Source: Scenedesmus sp. ARA3
Lineage: Eukaryota; Chlorophyta; Chlorophyceae; Sphaeropleales; Scenedesmaceae
Length of the DNA stretch: 64,000 nucleotides
Direction: 5' to 3'
Assembly (NCBI GenBank): GCA_004335835.1
Contig: RWJK01001434.1
Span: 23,787-87,786, forward strand
Part shown: piece by piece, positions 46,630 to 57,800 of the stretch
How the letters are laid out: every line of letters starts with the position of its first letter
How positions within the stretch are numbered: position 1 is the first letter of the stretch
The notes under the pieces: generated by a model
The model's input: only the letters and a program-made list of their open reading frames with translations
Database searches by the model: none
Told to the model about the DNA's origin: nothing
Translations under genes and position numbers: made by a program

Positions 46630-48951
46630 CTACGCCCACAGCGCCACTGCAGCAGCGACAGCCACAGCAGCACCAGCAAAGCCCACAGCCCCCCTGCCGC
46701 CGCCTGCTGCACTCTTTGCCGCTGCTGGCGGCGCCGCACTGCTCGGCGCCGCAGCAGCAGCAGTGGCCTCTGCTGCCGGCGCTGCCTTAGCTGTTGCCGC
46801 TGCTGCTGCTGCTGCTGTTGCTGCTGTTGCATTTGCAGGCAGCTCAAGCCCCACGCCCTTCTCCTGCAGGTCGATCATGTCTTGGTGCATTGGTACTTGC
46901 ACCTTGCCCCACTCGGAGCGTGGCCCGGGTGGTGGCAGCGCCTTGTTTTCAATGAGCCATTCATTGACCATGGGGATGGCACTAGGGGGCACCAGCGCCT
47001 GCGCAGCAAGTGGTGGACACCAGTTGGTTATGCATTCACCTCGGATCTTCAAATCCAGGAGCCGTATAAATGTGACTTTCAACAACAGGGCGATGTTTCT
47101 TGAGTGAGCTTTGCACCAGGTCGCGCTGCTATGCTGCTGCTGATCTAACGCAACAGCCCATCGCGCGCCTGCCTAAGCAACAGCACGACCACTCGCCCGC
47201 AAACGCTCCTGCAGAACCCTACACAGCGCAGCCAGCAGCAGCACACAGCAGCAGCACACAGCAGCAGCCAGCAGCAGCAGCACACAGCAGCAGCAGCCAG
47301 CAGCAGCAGCACACAGCAGCAGCACTCCTGCCGCTAGCTCTGTACACTGTCACTCACTGTGTTCATGATGTGCACGATGCAGCCGCCGGCCTTGATGTCT
47401 GCTCCTTCCAGCGGCACCGGGTAGTCTGGCCTGCTGTACACCTTGGGCGCGCCCCTGCAGCGCCACAGCAGGGACATGCAGCGCATATGCATGTTGAGAT
47501 TCATGACACTGCAGCTGAAGGGCCACTGAATGAGATACACCGCGCAAACCACATCTGTCATGCCAATTATCTGCCGTTTTCACAAAACAGTAGTTGCTCT
47601 TTGTGTCTTGCAGCTGACAGGGCCGCCGAAAAGAAACACTGCAGTACAGCCAACTTGTCGCATTGAAGCCCACGCCAGCTGTGCGCAGTCTGCAGCCCAC
47701 CACATGCCCGTCATGCCATGACAGCCTGCAACCTGCATGCAGCGCCTGCGCTCCTGCTGCTGCTGCTGCTGCTTCTGTTCAGGTTCGCAGCAAGTGCTTG
47801 CCTCACCGCACCAGCATAGAGCTGCCAGTTAGTGAATTGCTGTTGCACTGCCAGGCTGCACATGCTGCATCCAGTGCTGTGGCCGTGCACGTAGCGTGCT
47901 GCTGCTGTTGCTCACTTGCGGTGCAGCACCCACAGCGTCTCCTTGGCGCGTGTATTCAGGGAGTCCAGCTTCATCAGGTCAGCACTGGTCAGAGCCTTGC
48001 CAGGGATGACTGCAAGCAGCAGCAAGCAGCAGCAGCAGCAGAGGCGAATGGAAGTTGACGAAGACGCACACATATGATTATCAAAGCGCTTGTCAAGTGC
48101 CGCAGGCGGTGTGTTGCTGATGGTGTCACCGGCATGCGCCTCTGTCCATTCTTCAGGCTATAACAGTTGTAAGGGTGCCATGGTGTCAACTGCGTGTCAG
48201 CTAGTCAGCCACTGCAACAGCAGTTCAGATTCTTGCTCACCATGGTAGTTGAAGGTGGCTGACTGCAGGCTGTCATTCTGTGCTGCGATGCCTGCATACT
48301 TGCCCAGCCTGCTGATGCTCTCCGTCATGGCTGAGTCACTCGGGGCAAAGAAGGTGCAGACTGTCTTGGGGTTTGACAGGTAAGCTGCCAGGTCTTCATT
48401 GGTGGCGTTGATGAGGCTGAGCCCTTGCGATATGTTGGTGTAACTGTCTGCTAGGGCCATGACACTTGGGGCAGCTGGGGCTGCAGCAGAGCTGCATCCT
48501 GCAAAGCCTGCAGTAGTGTGTTGGGAAGAAGCGGTGTGTGTTTTGGTTAAGGTCAGCGTAACCGTATGAGCAATAAACCCATGGGAGGATGTTGTGAGAT
48601 GCACGGCATAAGCAGTGTTCGTTTACTTGTGGGCTCAGCCAAGCCAGCTGCTGGTTTAACACGCATGCATGCGTGGCTTCCGGTCTGTGGTGGCGTACGC
48701 CGCAGGAACACACCATGTAACCCCTCTATTTATCATGTGTGGTTTGCAGGTGGGTGGTACCGCTGTGGCAGCAGCAGACAGGTGATTGCGAAAAGCTAGT
48801 GCAGGGGCGCAGAGCATGGTGCTGCCGTTGCTGTATAACCTAGGTAAACAATCAAACCATTCAAAGCCGCGCACTGGCATGGATCAGCACTACTATCCCT
48901 GCTGCACTTCTCACCTGCCAAGAGCACTGCCAGCAACAGTGCACTCTGCAT
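46630..48951 (-). CDS. FAS1 (fasciclin) domain surface protein A, probably GPI-anchored
   Basis: Secreted adhesion-type protein of the FAS1 family. Exons on the minus strand: 48951-48915, 48507-48241, 48009-47916, 47454-47358, 46998-46630; phases close, 287 aa. Exon 1 starts a signal peptide (MQSALLLAVLLAG). One FAS1 domain follows: the H1-like box is TVCTFFAPSDSAM and the H2-like box is GGCIVHIMNTALVPP. After the domain comes an Ala/Pro/Thr-rich stalk and a C-terminal hydrophobic end (VGFAGAAVAVAAAVALWA) preceded by small residues, as in GPI signals. Six to seven cysteines suggest disulphides. It shares layout and several intron positions with the next gene (50545-53585), so the two are paralogues in tandem. 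Confidence 0.85.
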
Positions 48952-50544
48952 CCTGGTGACACTGCAGGTGACCAAGCACAACACCGCGGACAAACCGATT
49001 AGTAACTATCAACAGAGCGACCTGACGATCTGAGCAACGCAGGTGCTTCGCTGCACAGCTGCACCTTGTCAACGGTAAAGCACCAAACACAGCTGCAAAG
49101 GCCGAGTTCTGCCACCGAACTGAAAGATTAATTGAAAAGCTAGAAACAGCAGTTTGTGTGCGTCCTACCTTGCAGGCAGCAACTCGCAGATCAACCAGCA
49201 AGAGGGCAAGTGCGAAGTGATGCAGCAGCCCACGGACCAGGACGACTTTCACCGTTACGATGAGGTATCGAAGACTATGTATTTCGACGTGGCTGGAAGA
49301 TGGGGGTTCCACGGTTTTGCCGCTGCCAAGCAGTAACTTGTAAGTAACACCATGACAAGCTTTGGACAGCGTCCCCAGGACAGTGTCCTACTGGCCTGTG
49401 ATGCGGCAGATGTTCAAAACCACGTGCTGTACCACGTAACGCCAGAGTTGCAAGAAGCTTTAAGCCGGACAAGGGTCTTGAAGCAAGCCAGTCATCTGCA
49501 ACAAGTTGGCTCCATGCTGGTTCCCTTGTGCGGCTGCCAGTATCATTGATCAGCCTGTATAAAGAATTGCAGGGAAGACAATACAGCCTGGCTTATGTGC
49601 ATGCCGGGACATCACACACCATGCTTACATGCTATATGCAAACTCTCTGTGAACACCACTGCCATTACAGCTTGTGCACACGTGCATCACATGCTGTTGA
49701 TCGCTGTCATGATGTGCACGTCACAGGTGTCACCACTGGTGGACTTTTTAGTCACTCGGCAGCTGAGCTGCAGACACAACCTAATGCAATCACTCCGTCA
49801 AACCTCTACGACAATGTCTGGTGCGGCACAGGCACAGCAACAGCACACTGGCCGCATGCCAGGGGCGGTGCGTGACCATGCCAAGGCGAGCAGTGCATGC
49901 TGGCAATTCAGCGCCGCGTAACAGGCAGCAGCACTTCAAATAGAGCACAAAAACCTGTGGCCGCTTTCCACCAGGCTCCTTGATCAAAGCACACTTGTCT
50001 CATTCAGGCCACTCCGCATGCCGATGCATGTGACAAGCAGCTGCAGGCATTGGGTTTGCAGCAAGACCTGCCTGCCAAAACACACTGGTCAAACCTGCAA
50101 AAGCTGCTTGAGGAAACACGCCGATACAGACCATAAAACATACAACAGCTTTAATTTACGTTGTAATCCCAGCACACCAAGGGTGCCGCAGTAGAACGCG
50201 CAGGTCATTTGACGTCAAAATTAAAAATGCCCGATGGCTGTGCCATCACAGGTGGGGTGAGCTGTACACAGACTTAGCAGCTGCAAGCACCCACTCAAAC
50301 CAACACATGCAGCACCTGGTGAAATCACTCATGGTTTATCCAATTAGATTCTCTTCAATATATCCTCCAACGATGCACATCAGGGCTCCAACATGTACAT
50401 GCTGCAATAAGCTGGCAACTCTGCAGTTTGAATGAGTTCTCAACCAGTTGGGAAGCTGCTCCTCCGCAATTTGCTGTGACAACCCTGCATGCATGCACAT
50501 GCCGCTGGCATTAGATCCCTATAAGAAATTGCCTGCAAGCCCCG
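48952..50544. other. Region between the two FAS1 genes
   Basis: Mostly upstream DNA of gene A and 3' flank of gene B. One plus-strand open stretch stands out (see entry at 49220). The rest shows no recognisable gene. Confidence 0.4.
49220..49336 (+). CDS. Possible short coding exon or small ORF, unknown
   Basis: From ATG at 49220 to TAA at 49336, 38 aa (MQQPTDQDDFHRYDEVSK then TMYFDVAGRWGFHGFAAAKQ). The frame stays open upstream to an AG acceptor (TACCTTGCAG) at about 49175, and TGTAA follows at 49339. Composition looks protein-like (many Asp, Phe, Gly, few low-complexity runs), but no partner exon or family was found. Confidence 0.25.
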   Translation: MQQPTDQDDFHRYDEVSKTMYFDVAGRWGFHGFAAAKQ

Positions 50545-53500
50545 CTACAAAGCAAGCAGAAGCGCAGCAGCCGCAGCAGCAGCAACAATGCACCTGCCCG
50601 CTGCTGCGCTGCTTGCTCCAGATGTCGGCTTGCTGGCAGCCTCCTTTGTGGCAGCAGCAGCAGCAGGTGCGTCTGCTGCTGCTGCAGGGGCCTTTGCAGC
50701 CTCTTTTGCTGTGGCGGCACTTGGCAGGTCAGCCACCCAGGCAGATTTCGGTGAGTTGAGTGAGCCTGGCTTGCCTGCCTTCTGCTGCCAGTCCTCAAAG
50801 GTAGACAGCAGGCTGGGAGGAATGAGCGTCTGCATTTGGCACATAAAACATGATGCAGAAGTGTTACGAAGACAGTTGCTGTAATGCTCTGTGACGCATA
50901 GAAGGAGGCCTGCTGCTGAAGGGCGGGGTGGTGTGTCTCCTTATGCTGCAGTCACCACACTATCAAAGCTTGCCAGCCTTGGGCTTGCAAGGTACATGCA
51001 TGCCAGCAGCTTCCGCGCATGCCAGTCATGCAGCAGCAGGCGTCCTGATCAGGTCAACCCCATACCCATGCCAGCATGACACCAAGCGGGCACAAGATGT
51101 GCGTTGCCCAACATGGGGTGTGTATGAGCTATGGCTGCACCGGCTATCATGCCGTGTCAGTGGCGTCCGAGCGAGGCAGTTTAGGGCAGCAGCAGTGCTG
51201 GGCAGCTCTCCCGAAGACTGCATGAGACCAGCCAACATGAGGTGTGATTGAGCCATGGCCGCACCTGTTCATCAATGATGTGCAGCACGCACTTGTTGCG
51301 CTTGTTGGGGATGTCAGCAATCTGCACACGTTGCAGCCAAAGCACAGCAGCCATATCAGTTCTGATCAGCTGCGCAGTTGGTGAGCTGCAGCACAACATC
51401 ATCAACTCTTATATTTCAGAGAGGTTTTGTATCTGTGCCTTTCTCACCCAAACAGCTGTGGAGTGAGCACAGACGTGCCTAAGTCAAGGTCGCAACACCC
51501 CGTGCCTTGCTGCCAGGCTGTGCTGCCCTGTTTCTTTGCAAACTTTTGCACATGCAAAGCCAGGATCAACTGTAACAAGTGATGCCCTACTTTGCCTCCA
51601 AGCTTCACTTTTGTGGTCATACAAACATCCAACACCCACCAGGACATACATATACGTTTTGCAATGCAAGATGTTGTCACACCGCGCATACACACCTGGA
51701 CAGGCACCACATACTTCTCCCCAAACGCCACGTAGGGCTGACCACTGCAGAGGCAGCAGCAGGGCAGCAAGTCAGGCAGCTTCAGATGCAGTCAAATGAC
51801 AGTGCACTGCAACCAGCAGACGCTCTGTTCCCAACGTCCCTTGTGAACCAGCATGCGCCAGCTGCTCGCAGGTTGCGGCAGCAGCACATGCGCTGCCACA
51901 TTACGGTGCTGCATCCTCCTGCCGCGCCCTCCTGCAACAGCAATCACACGCGTGCTGCCCAGCACACTCACTTGCGCTGCAGCAGCCAGATGGTCTGGTT
52001 AGCGCGAGTGGTGTATGGCACTGCCTTGCTGCCGTCCCCGAAGCCTGCTGCCTTGACGATGCTGCCAGGAATGACGTGGTGGTTCAGCACCAGCTCCTGC
52101 ATGGTCTGGTTCTGCAGGAACAACCCTGCACCGCACGGGACACACAGTAAACACATGCATCTGGGTTTAACAGAGTGTGGATTGCCTGGCTGCCATATAA
52201 CAAGAGAGAGGTTAAGCACCAGCCCCTCTGGATCAATAGGAACAGCCCTGCGCAGCACGGAACGCATCAAGATGCATGCAACTGTTTGTAAGATGATTTC
52301 AAGACTAAGATATTTGTTGACGCTGCATGGTCGGGTGCTGCCGACATACCCCTGCCCAGCGCGAGACACACCAAAGGTGTACGTGAGCAACAGCACGCAG
52401 TTTCAACTAAATTGATTGATTGACCAACCAGAGCGGTGTCTAGGTCTACATGTCACTTGCCGTTTGTCAGACATGCCCTGCTAGTGGCATGGCTGCACAA
52501 CCACAGCAAGACTTTGAGTTGACTGGCTATTAGCTTGCCGTGCTGAGTTTGTGTGCATGCCATGATCACTGTGCTGTCTGCTGCTTTGCTTGCAAGCTGT
52601 GCTATGCCAGCTATGGGTGGGCTGGCAAATGTGCTGCTGCAGCATGCACTGTCTGCTGTTTACACTGCCTATCGCCTGCTGCAACAGCTGTCACTCACCC
52701 ACATATGAACCCAGGCCTGTCATGGTCTTCTGGATCGCCTGCAAGCACAAAAGAACACGTCGGCTCAAATATCTGCAAACATCAGTGTGCAGGTCACAGC
52801 TGCGTGGCGGGTGCAGGTCAGCCTGCAAGAGCGGCTTGGTCCTGCTCTGCTGAGCAAGCAAAGAGACTCACCCAGCTGCACGCCCTGGCTGTTCTTCTAC
52901 CAGCTAGCTGGCGTATGAGCCTCCAGCGACAACTTCAAGCAATGGCAAACATACATGATGCAAGTGCAGGGTTGTGGTGTGCCAGGGCTGCGTTGCAGCT
53001 GTAGCAGTGTGGAGCTCAAGATTTTGTTTTTGAGATACCAGACACAGGCACTGATGCCAGCCAGCTGAATCCTGGCCATGCTAAGAGCTACCTACACGCA
53101 TATACTGCTGCATTGTCTTCCAGTTGCAAAAGCAAGCGAGCGGGCTTGGCAGGCGTCCTCACCGTGTTGTCAGGTGCAAACATGGTGCAATCCGAGTCTG
53201 CCGCGTCTACATACTTGGCCATCTCTGTGGCGAAGAGGTTGACGTATCTGATCTCCTGAGACAGCTGAGGGAAAGTCTTGTCGGCTGTCATTGCTGTGGC
53301 GATGGTCTCCTTGTCTGTGGCCAGCCTGACAGCATGCACCAGGCTGCAGCCTGATACACACCAAACAGCAGCAACAGCAGCAGCAGGCTTGACACCAAAT
53401 GCGCGGGCGCATGCAAGGCAGTACTAGCCTCAGCTTTAGCACGAATGAAAACGAAACTATAGCGGTGCTCAAATGCGCCATACGCCTCGCAGAGACGATT

Positions 53501-53585
53501 CGCAACATAATCAGCACTTGAGTCACTCACCGCATACTGCCAGCACGGACAGCAGCAGTCCGGATCTGAAACTTTTTCTCGCCAT
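50545..53585 (-). CDS. FAS1 (fasciclin) domain surface protein B, probably GPI-anchored
   Basis: Minus-strand exons: 53585-53531, 53350-53163, 52738-52699, 52125-51972, 51744-51696, 51321-51265, 50829-50545; phases close to 275 aa. Signal peptide MARKSFRSGLLLSVLAVCG. The FAS1 domain has DCTMFAPDNTAIQKTM as the H1-like box and NKCVLHIIDEQTLIPPSL as the H2-like box; VLNHHVIPGSI is the usual central motif. A Pro/Ala-rich stalk and hydrophobic end (CIVAAAAAAALLLAL) match a GPI-anchoring signal. Compared with paralogue A it has two more introns; those after the signal peptide (phase 1), after the QRK/HRK block (phase 2) and before the stalk exon (phase 0) match. Probably a wall or extracellular-matrix protein; ligand unknown. 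Confidence 0.87.
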
Positions 53586-54714
53586 TTTAGAGAAGCTAAC
53601 CAGTTAGGCGACAGCGGCAACCGCACACACAAGCAACAGACCAGGACAGCCCAGGCGGGCTCCTCCGACAGCTGATGTGCCAGATATCAGCAGCAAGCCG
53701 ACAGCCTTTTGGTAGAACAAACATAAAAGTAGTCAAGCAGCTGGTTGTTGCCTCCGAATAGGCCCAAACCTCAGTCGTCCAACGCAGGTAGCACACAATA
53801 ACATCGCTTTACGTTTGGTCGGCAGTTGCTTTGCATTGCACAAGTACAGCTGTAGGACGTCTTCAATTGTTTGAGTTTGCACCGTTAATCAGCTAAAATG
53901 CACGCAGGGACGCCCGAGGAACTCAGAATCACAGCTGGCGCCAAGTTGCGGTCAGCTTGCTGTGCAGCGACCGCCGCTGCTATACGCAATGTCCACAATG
54001 TCCAAAGTAACAGCGCATCCGCAGCACGATCCATATGCCTTGCAGCAGCTGGCACGCCTGCCGCTATCAACATCCCAGGGGTGGGATGACAGCACACAGC
54101 ACGCCTGCCCTGACTCACCTGCAACATGACGCAGCATACACGAGTGCCTGCAACAGCTGCTGATAAGCCTGCTCGCCACGTACGTAGCACACTACATGCC
54201 ACGCCACATGAGGCGCACTGCACATAAACTACACACACGTAGGCAGCAGCAGCCGCAGCAGTGCAACAGCCGCAGAGACTCCACAGAGCCGAGTTGCATT
54301 CTGCCTTGCACATGCGCAGCATTGAGCCACAATGTCAACCACCACATGCTGCTGTGCTTGTGCGCTTGCTGCAGCCGATTGCACACAGATAAAACTGTCG
54401 CAGCAGCTGCTGCATTGCACACCAATATGCGCCATCATCCGCGCGTCCCGAAATCACTAAGCAGGCCAACCCCTGCTTCTATGTTCCACATGCAGCTGTG
54501 CATCGTGCGTATAAGAACTTGATTGCACGCACAAGACAACAAATACGACTGCAGCGTATCCTGCAGCATGCTGCTGCTCTGCGCCCACAGCCCAGATAAA
54601 CACAGACAGCCCTACTGCGGTAGGGGTTGTGACGCTGACGATGCTGCATGCTACAGCAATATCCGCACAGCCATGCACAAGGTACGTATGTCAGATGGGG
54701 TGGAGCTGATTAGC
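53586..54714. other. Upstream region of FAS1 gene B; no gene recognised
   Basis: About 1.1 kb upstream of the FAS1 gene B start and beyond the 3' end of the ubiquitin protease. Short open frames lack any recognisable content. Confidence 0.4.
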
Positions 54715-54831
54715 TATAACCAGGTGTTACAGTCAGGTATTATAACCAGGTGTTACAACCAGGTGTTATAACCAGGTGTTATAACCAGGTGTTATAACCA
54801 GGTGTTATAACCAGGTGTTATAACCAGGTGT
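54715..54831. repeat. 15-bp palindromic minisatellite at the USP stop codon
   Basis: Seven to eight units of ATAACCAGGTGTTAT, whose ends (ATAAC/GTTAT) are inverted repeats, run up to within a few bases of the stop codon of the minus-strand ubiquitin protease at 54834-54832. Two distal variant units (GTTACA) give TGTAA on the minus strand at 54731-54727 and 54757-54753, so the array may also supply the poly(A) signal. Confidence 0.9.
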
Positions 54832-57800
54832 CTACCGCTTCTTCTTGCCCTTGCTGCCCTTTTTGCTGCTGCTGCCCTTCTTGCTGCCGGCCTGCTTTAC
54901 ACCCCCACCAGCTACCACACTGCCACCCCCACCACCTGCTGTTGCTGAATCCCCCAGCTCTACCCCATCCTGCCCTGCTGCTGCTGCTGCTGCTGCTGCT
55001 TCACCCTGCTGCTGCTGCTGCCTGCCATGCCGCAGGCCCTGCATGGCCTGCTGCCCCGCACTGCTGTGCCGGCCAAAGAAGCTGTTCAGATCCATCTCAC
55101 TCATGACAGCCCTCATGCTGCGCATTGGCACCAGCACAAGGCTGCTGTCGCTCTCGCTGCCGCTGCTGCTGGCTACATCCGGCCCACTGTCGGTTGAGTG
55201 CCAGTGCACTGTGCTGTCGGCAGCGTTGCTGCTGCTGCCGCTGCTGCCGCTGCTGCTGCCAGCTGCAGCTAGGTGCAGCTTCAAGCTGAGGACCTGCCGC
55301 CGCCTATACAGCTTGCCGCTCACAGCAGCAACAACCTGTGCGCCTGCTGCTGCTGCTGCTGCTGTGCTATCTAGGGCAGCTGAAGCATCACTAGCAGCAG
55401 CACTGCCTGATCCAGCAGCAGCAGCTGCAGAGCCAGCTCCAAGCACAGGCAGCAGCGGCACCTCCAGGGCAGCAAACCTGCCAGGCACTTTGAGCAACAG
55501 CCGCTGCAGCTGCGGGCCAGCATTGACCACATCCACACACACCTGAGAAGCTTGCTGCACGCCCGGCAGGTGTGCACGCAGCTGCAGCAGCTCGGGCCCG
55601 ACACGCTTGAGGCTGTACACCACTGCTGGCAAGATGCTGCTGCCATTTACTGCTGCTCCTGTTACTGATTCTGCTGCTGCAGAGCCATCCTGCTGCTGCT
55701 GCTGCTGCTGTTGTGTGTCGGCGGCTTTCCGTAATGAGCCGCTGCTGTCTGCGCTACTACCGATGCGTGAGTCATCCTGCTGCCGCTGCTCTGGGCTTTG
55801 TTGCTGCTGAGGTGTAGCTGCTGCCCCCGCTGCTGCTGCTGCTGCTGCTGCTGCTGCAGCCGAAGGCGTGGAGCAGCCCGAGCTGCCTGCACCAGCTGCT
55901 GCTACCCCAGATGAGGATGACGTCAGCGACGCTGCCAGCTCCTCCTCATCTTTGCTGCTGCTGCTGGCAAGCTCATCCGCCATCCTCACAAGCGCTGCTG
56001 GCGCAGTTGACACCCGCGCCAAATGCTCTGACGCCAGCGGCTGCTGCTGCTGCTGCATTGCTGCCTCCTCCGCTACTCCATTGACAGCAGCAGCGTCCTG
56101 CTGCTGCTGGTGCGGAGCTGCTGCTGCGGGTGTAAGTGGCCGTTGCCGCTTGTAGCCCGGCTGCGGGGCGGGCTTTGGCGTGTCACGCGTGTAGAACAGC
56201 ATGTATGCATTCTGGCTGAGCACGCGTGAGGGGCTGGTGGGGGCCACTCGCGCATCATCGCAGATGTACCAACGCCCGTCCGCTGTGCGCACAAAGCAGA
56301 TGTAGTGCCCGAAGCTGGTGGAGTTCATCTGCGCAGCAGCAGCAGCAAACACGCAGCAGGGTCAGCACAGGCTGCAACAATGAAAACTGCTGGTGTTTGA
56401 GTGAGTTAGTAGGCAGGACCCACAATCAACACATCTCTCGTTTCAGCCTAGAAGCAAAATATTGACTAGGAAGGCCGCACCTAGTCCAGGTGCACGATCA
56501 CACCCGACAATGTTCAAATGACCGGCAGAGCAACAGATGTGAAGATGCAGTACACCGCAGAAGCAGGCAAACCCCTCCTCACCTGGTCCAGGTGCCGACG
56601 GTCACGCCTGTCAGCTGCCAGCCGACAACCCGGACCACCTCTTGACCCCGCCTCAACACAAAACCATTACCGTGCATGCCATCAAGCCACCAACTCCAAA
56701 GCCAGCTGGCAGTCACGCTCACGATTCTATCAAATGAGTGGAAAAGGTGGCCGCACCTGGTCCAGGTGCACGATCACGCCGCTCAGCGTGTAAGTGACTG
56801 GGCCCTCGTCCATGGCCTGCTGCGCCATGAAGGGAGACAGGTCCAGCGCCTCGCCATACACCAGCACCTGCAGAGCCAGAAGACACAGCACCCAGCACGG
56901 CGCGTGGATCATCTGTGCAGACATAAACCCGAAGTGTTACGTTTGCTGACACTTGTCGCCTGACAGATGCCGGAGTTCAGCTAGACAACATAACAAGTTG
57001 ACTTACGCCAGCCCACTTGTGATCGAAGCAGACAGCTGCTCACACCCGCCAGCACTTGCATTCCTAACAACAATAACATACAGAAATGACAACAAAGTAA
57101 CACCAAAGTAACAACAGCGCCCCGCACCTTGTTGATCTTGCCGAAGCGGCCCGTGCCGAAGCGCTTGAGGCACAGCACCAGGCTGTTGGGCGCCACCTCA
57201 AAGCGCGTGGAGCGGCACGCGCGGCAGCGCCGCCCGCAGCCGTCACACGCGTAGCGGTTGTCCCCGTCCAGAACCTCCTCTGCGGGGGTGCAGCAGCAGC
57301 AGCAGCAGCAGCAAATCTGTTGAGACGCTTGTGGTGTTCTTGCAGCGTTGCCCGCAACATCACACGCAAAGCGGTTGTTCCCATTCAGCAGCCTCCCCAG
57401 TGGGTGGACGGTTGTAACATAGTAACAGCAAGGATCGGCAGCGTAGAGACAACGTACGTCATGCAGGTGGTGGTGATGAGGCGCAATGGTGACATGCCAC
57501 GGTAAGTAAGTAGGATTCCAGTCCCTACCTGCAGTGTGCCGCGCAAGTGCCAGCTGCGGGTCTGGCCATCACCCAGACACCGCCCATTACTAAACCTAAA
57601 CACTTACACCCACCTGCGGTGTGCCGCGCGAGTGCGTCCTCCAAGCGGTCCACCCCCCCCGGTCACCTCCAGCTGCAGGTCTGGCCACCACCCAGACACC
57701 AACCATTACTGAACCTGAATCCTAAACACTAACACCTACCTGCGGTGTGCGGCGCGAGTGCATCTTCAAGCCGGTCCACGCCCCCAGGCACCTCCAGCTG

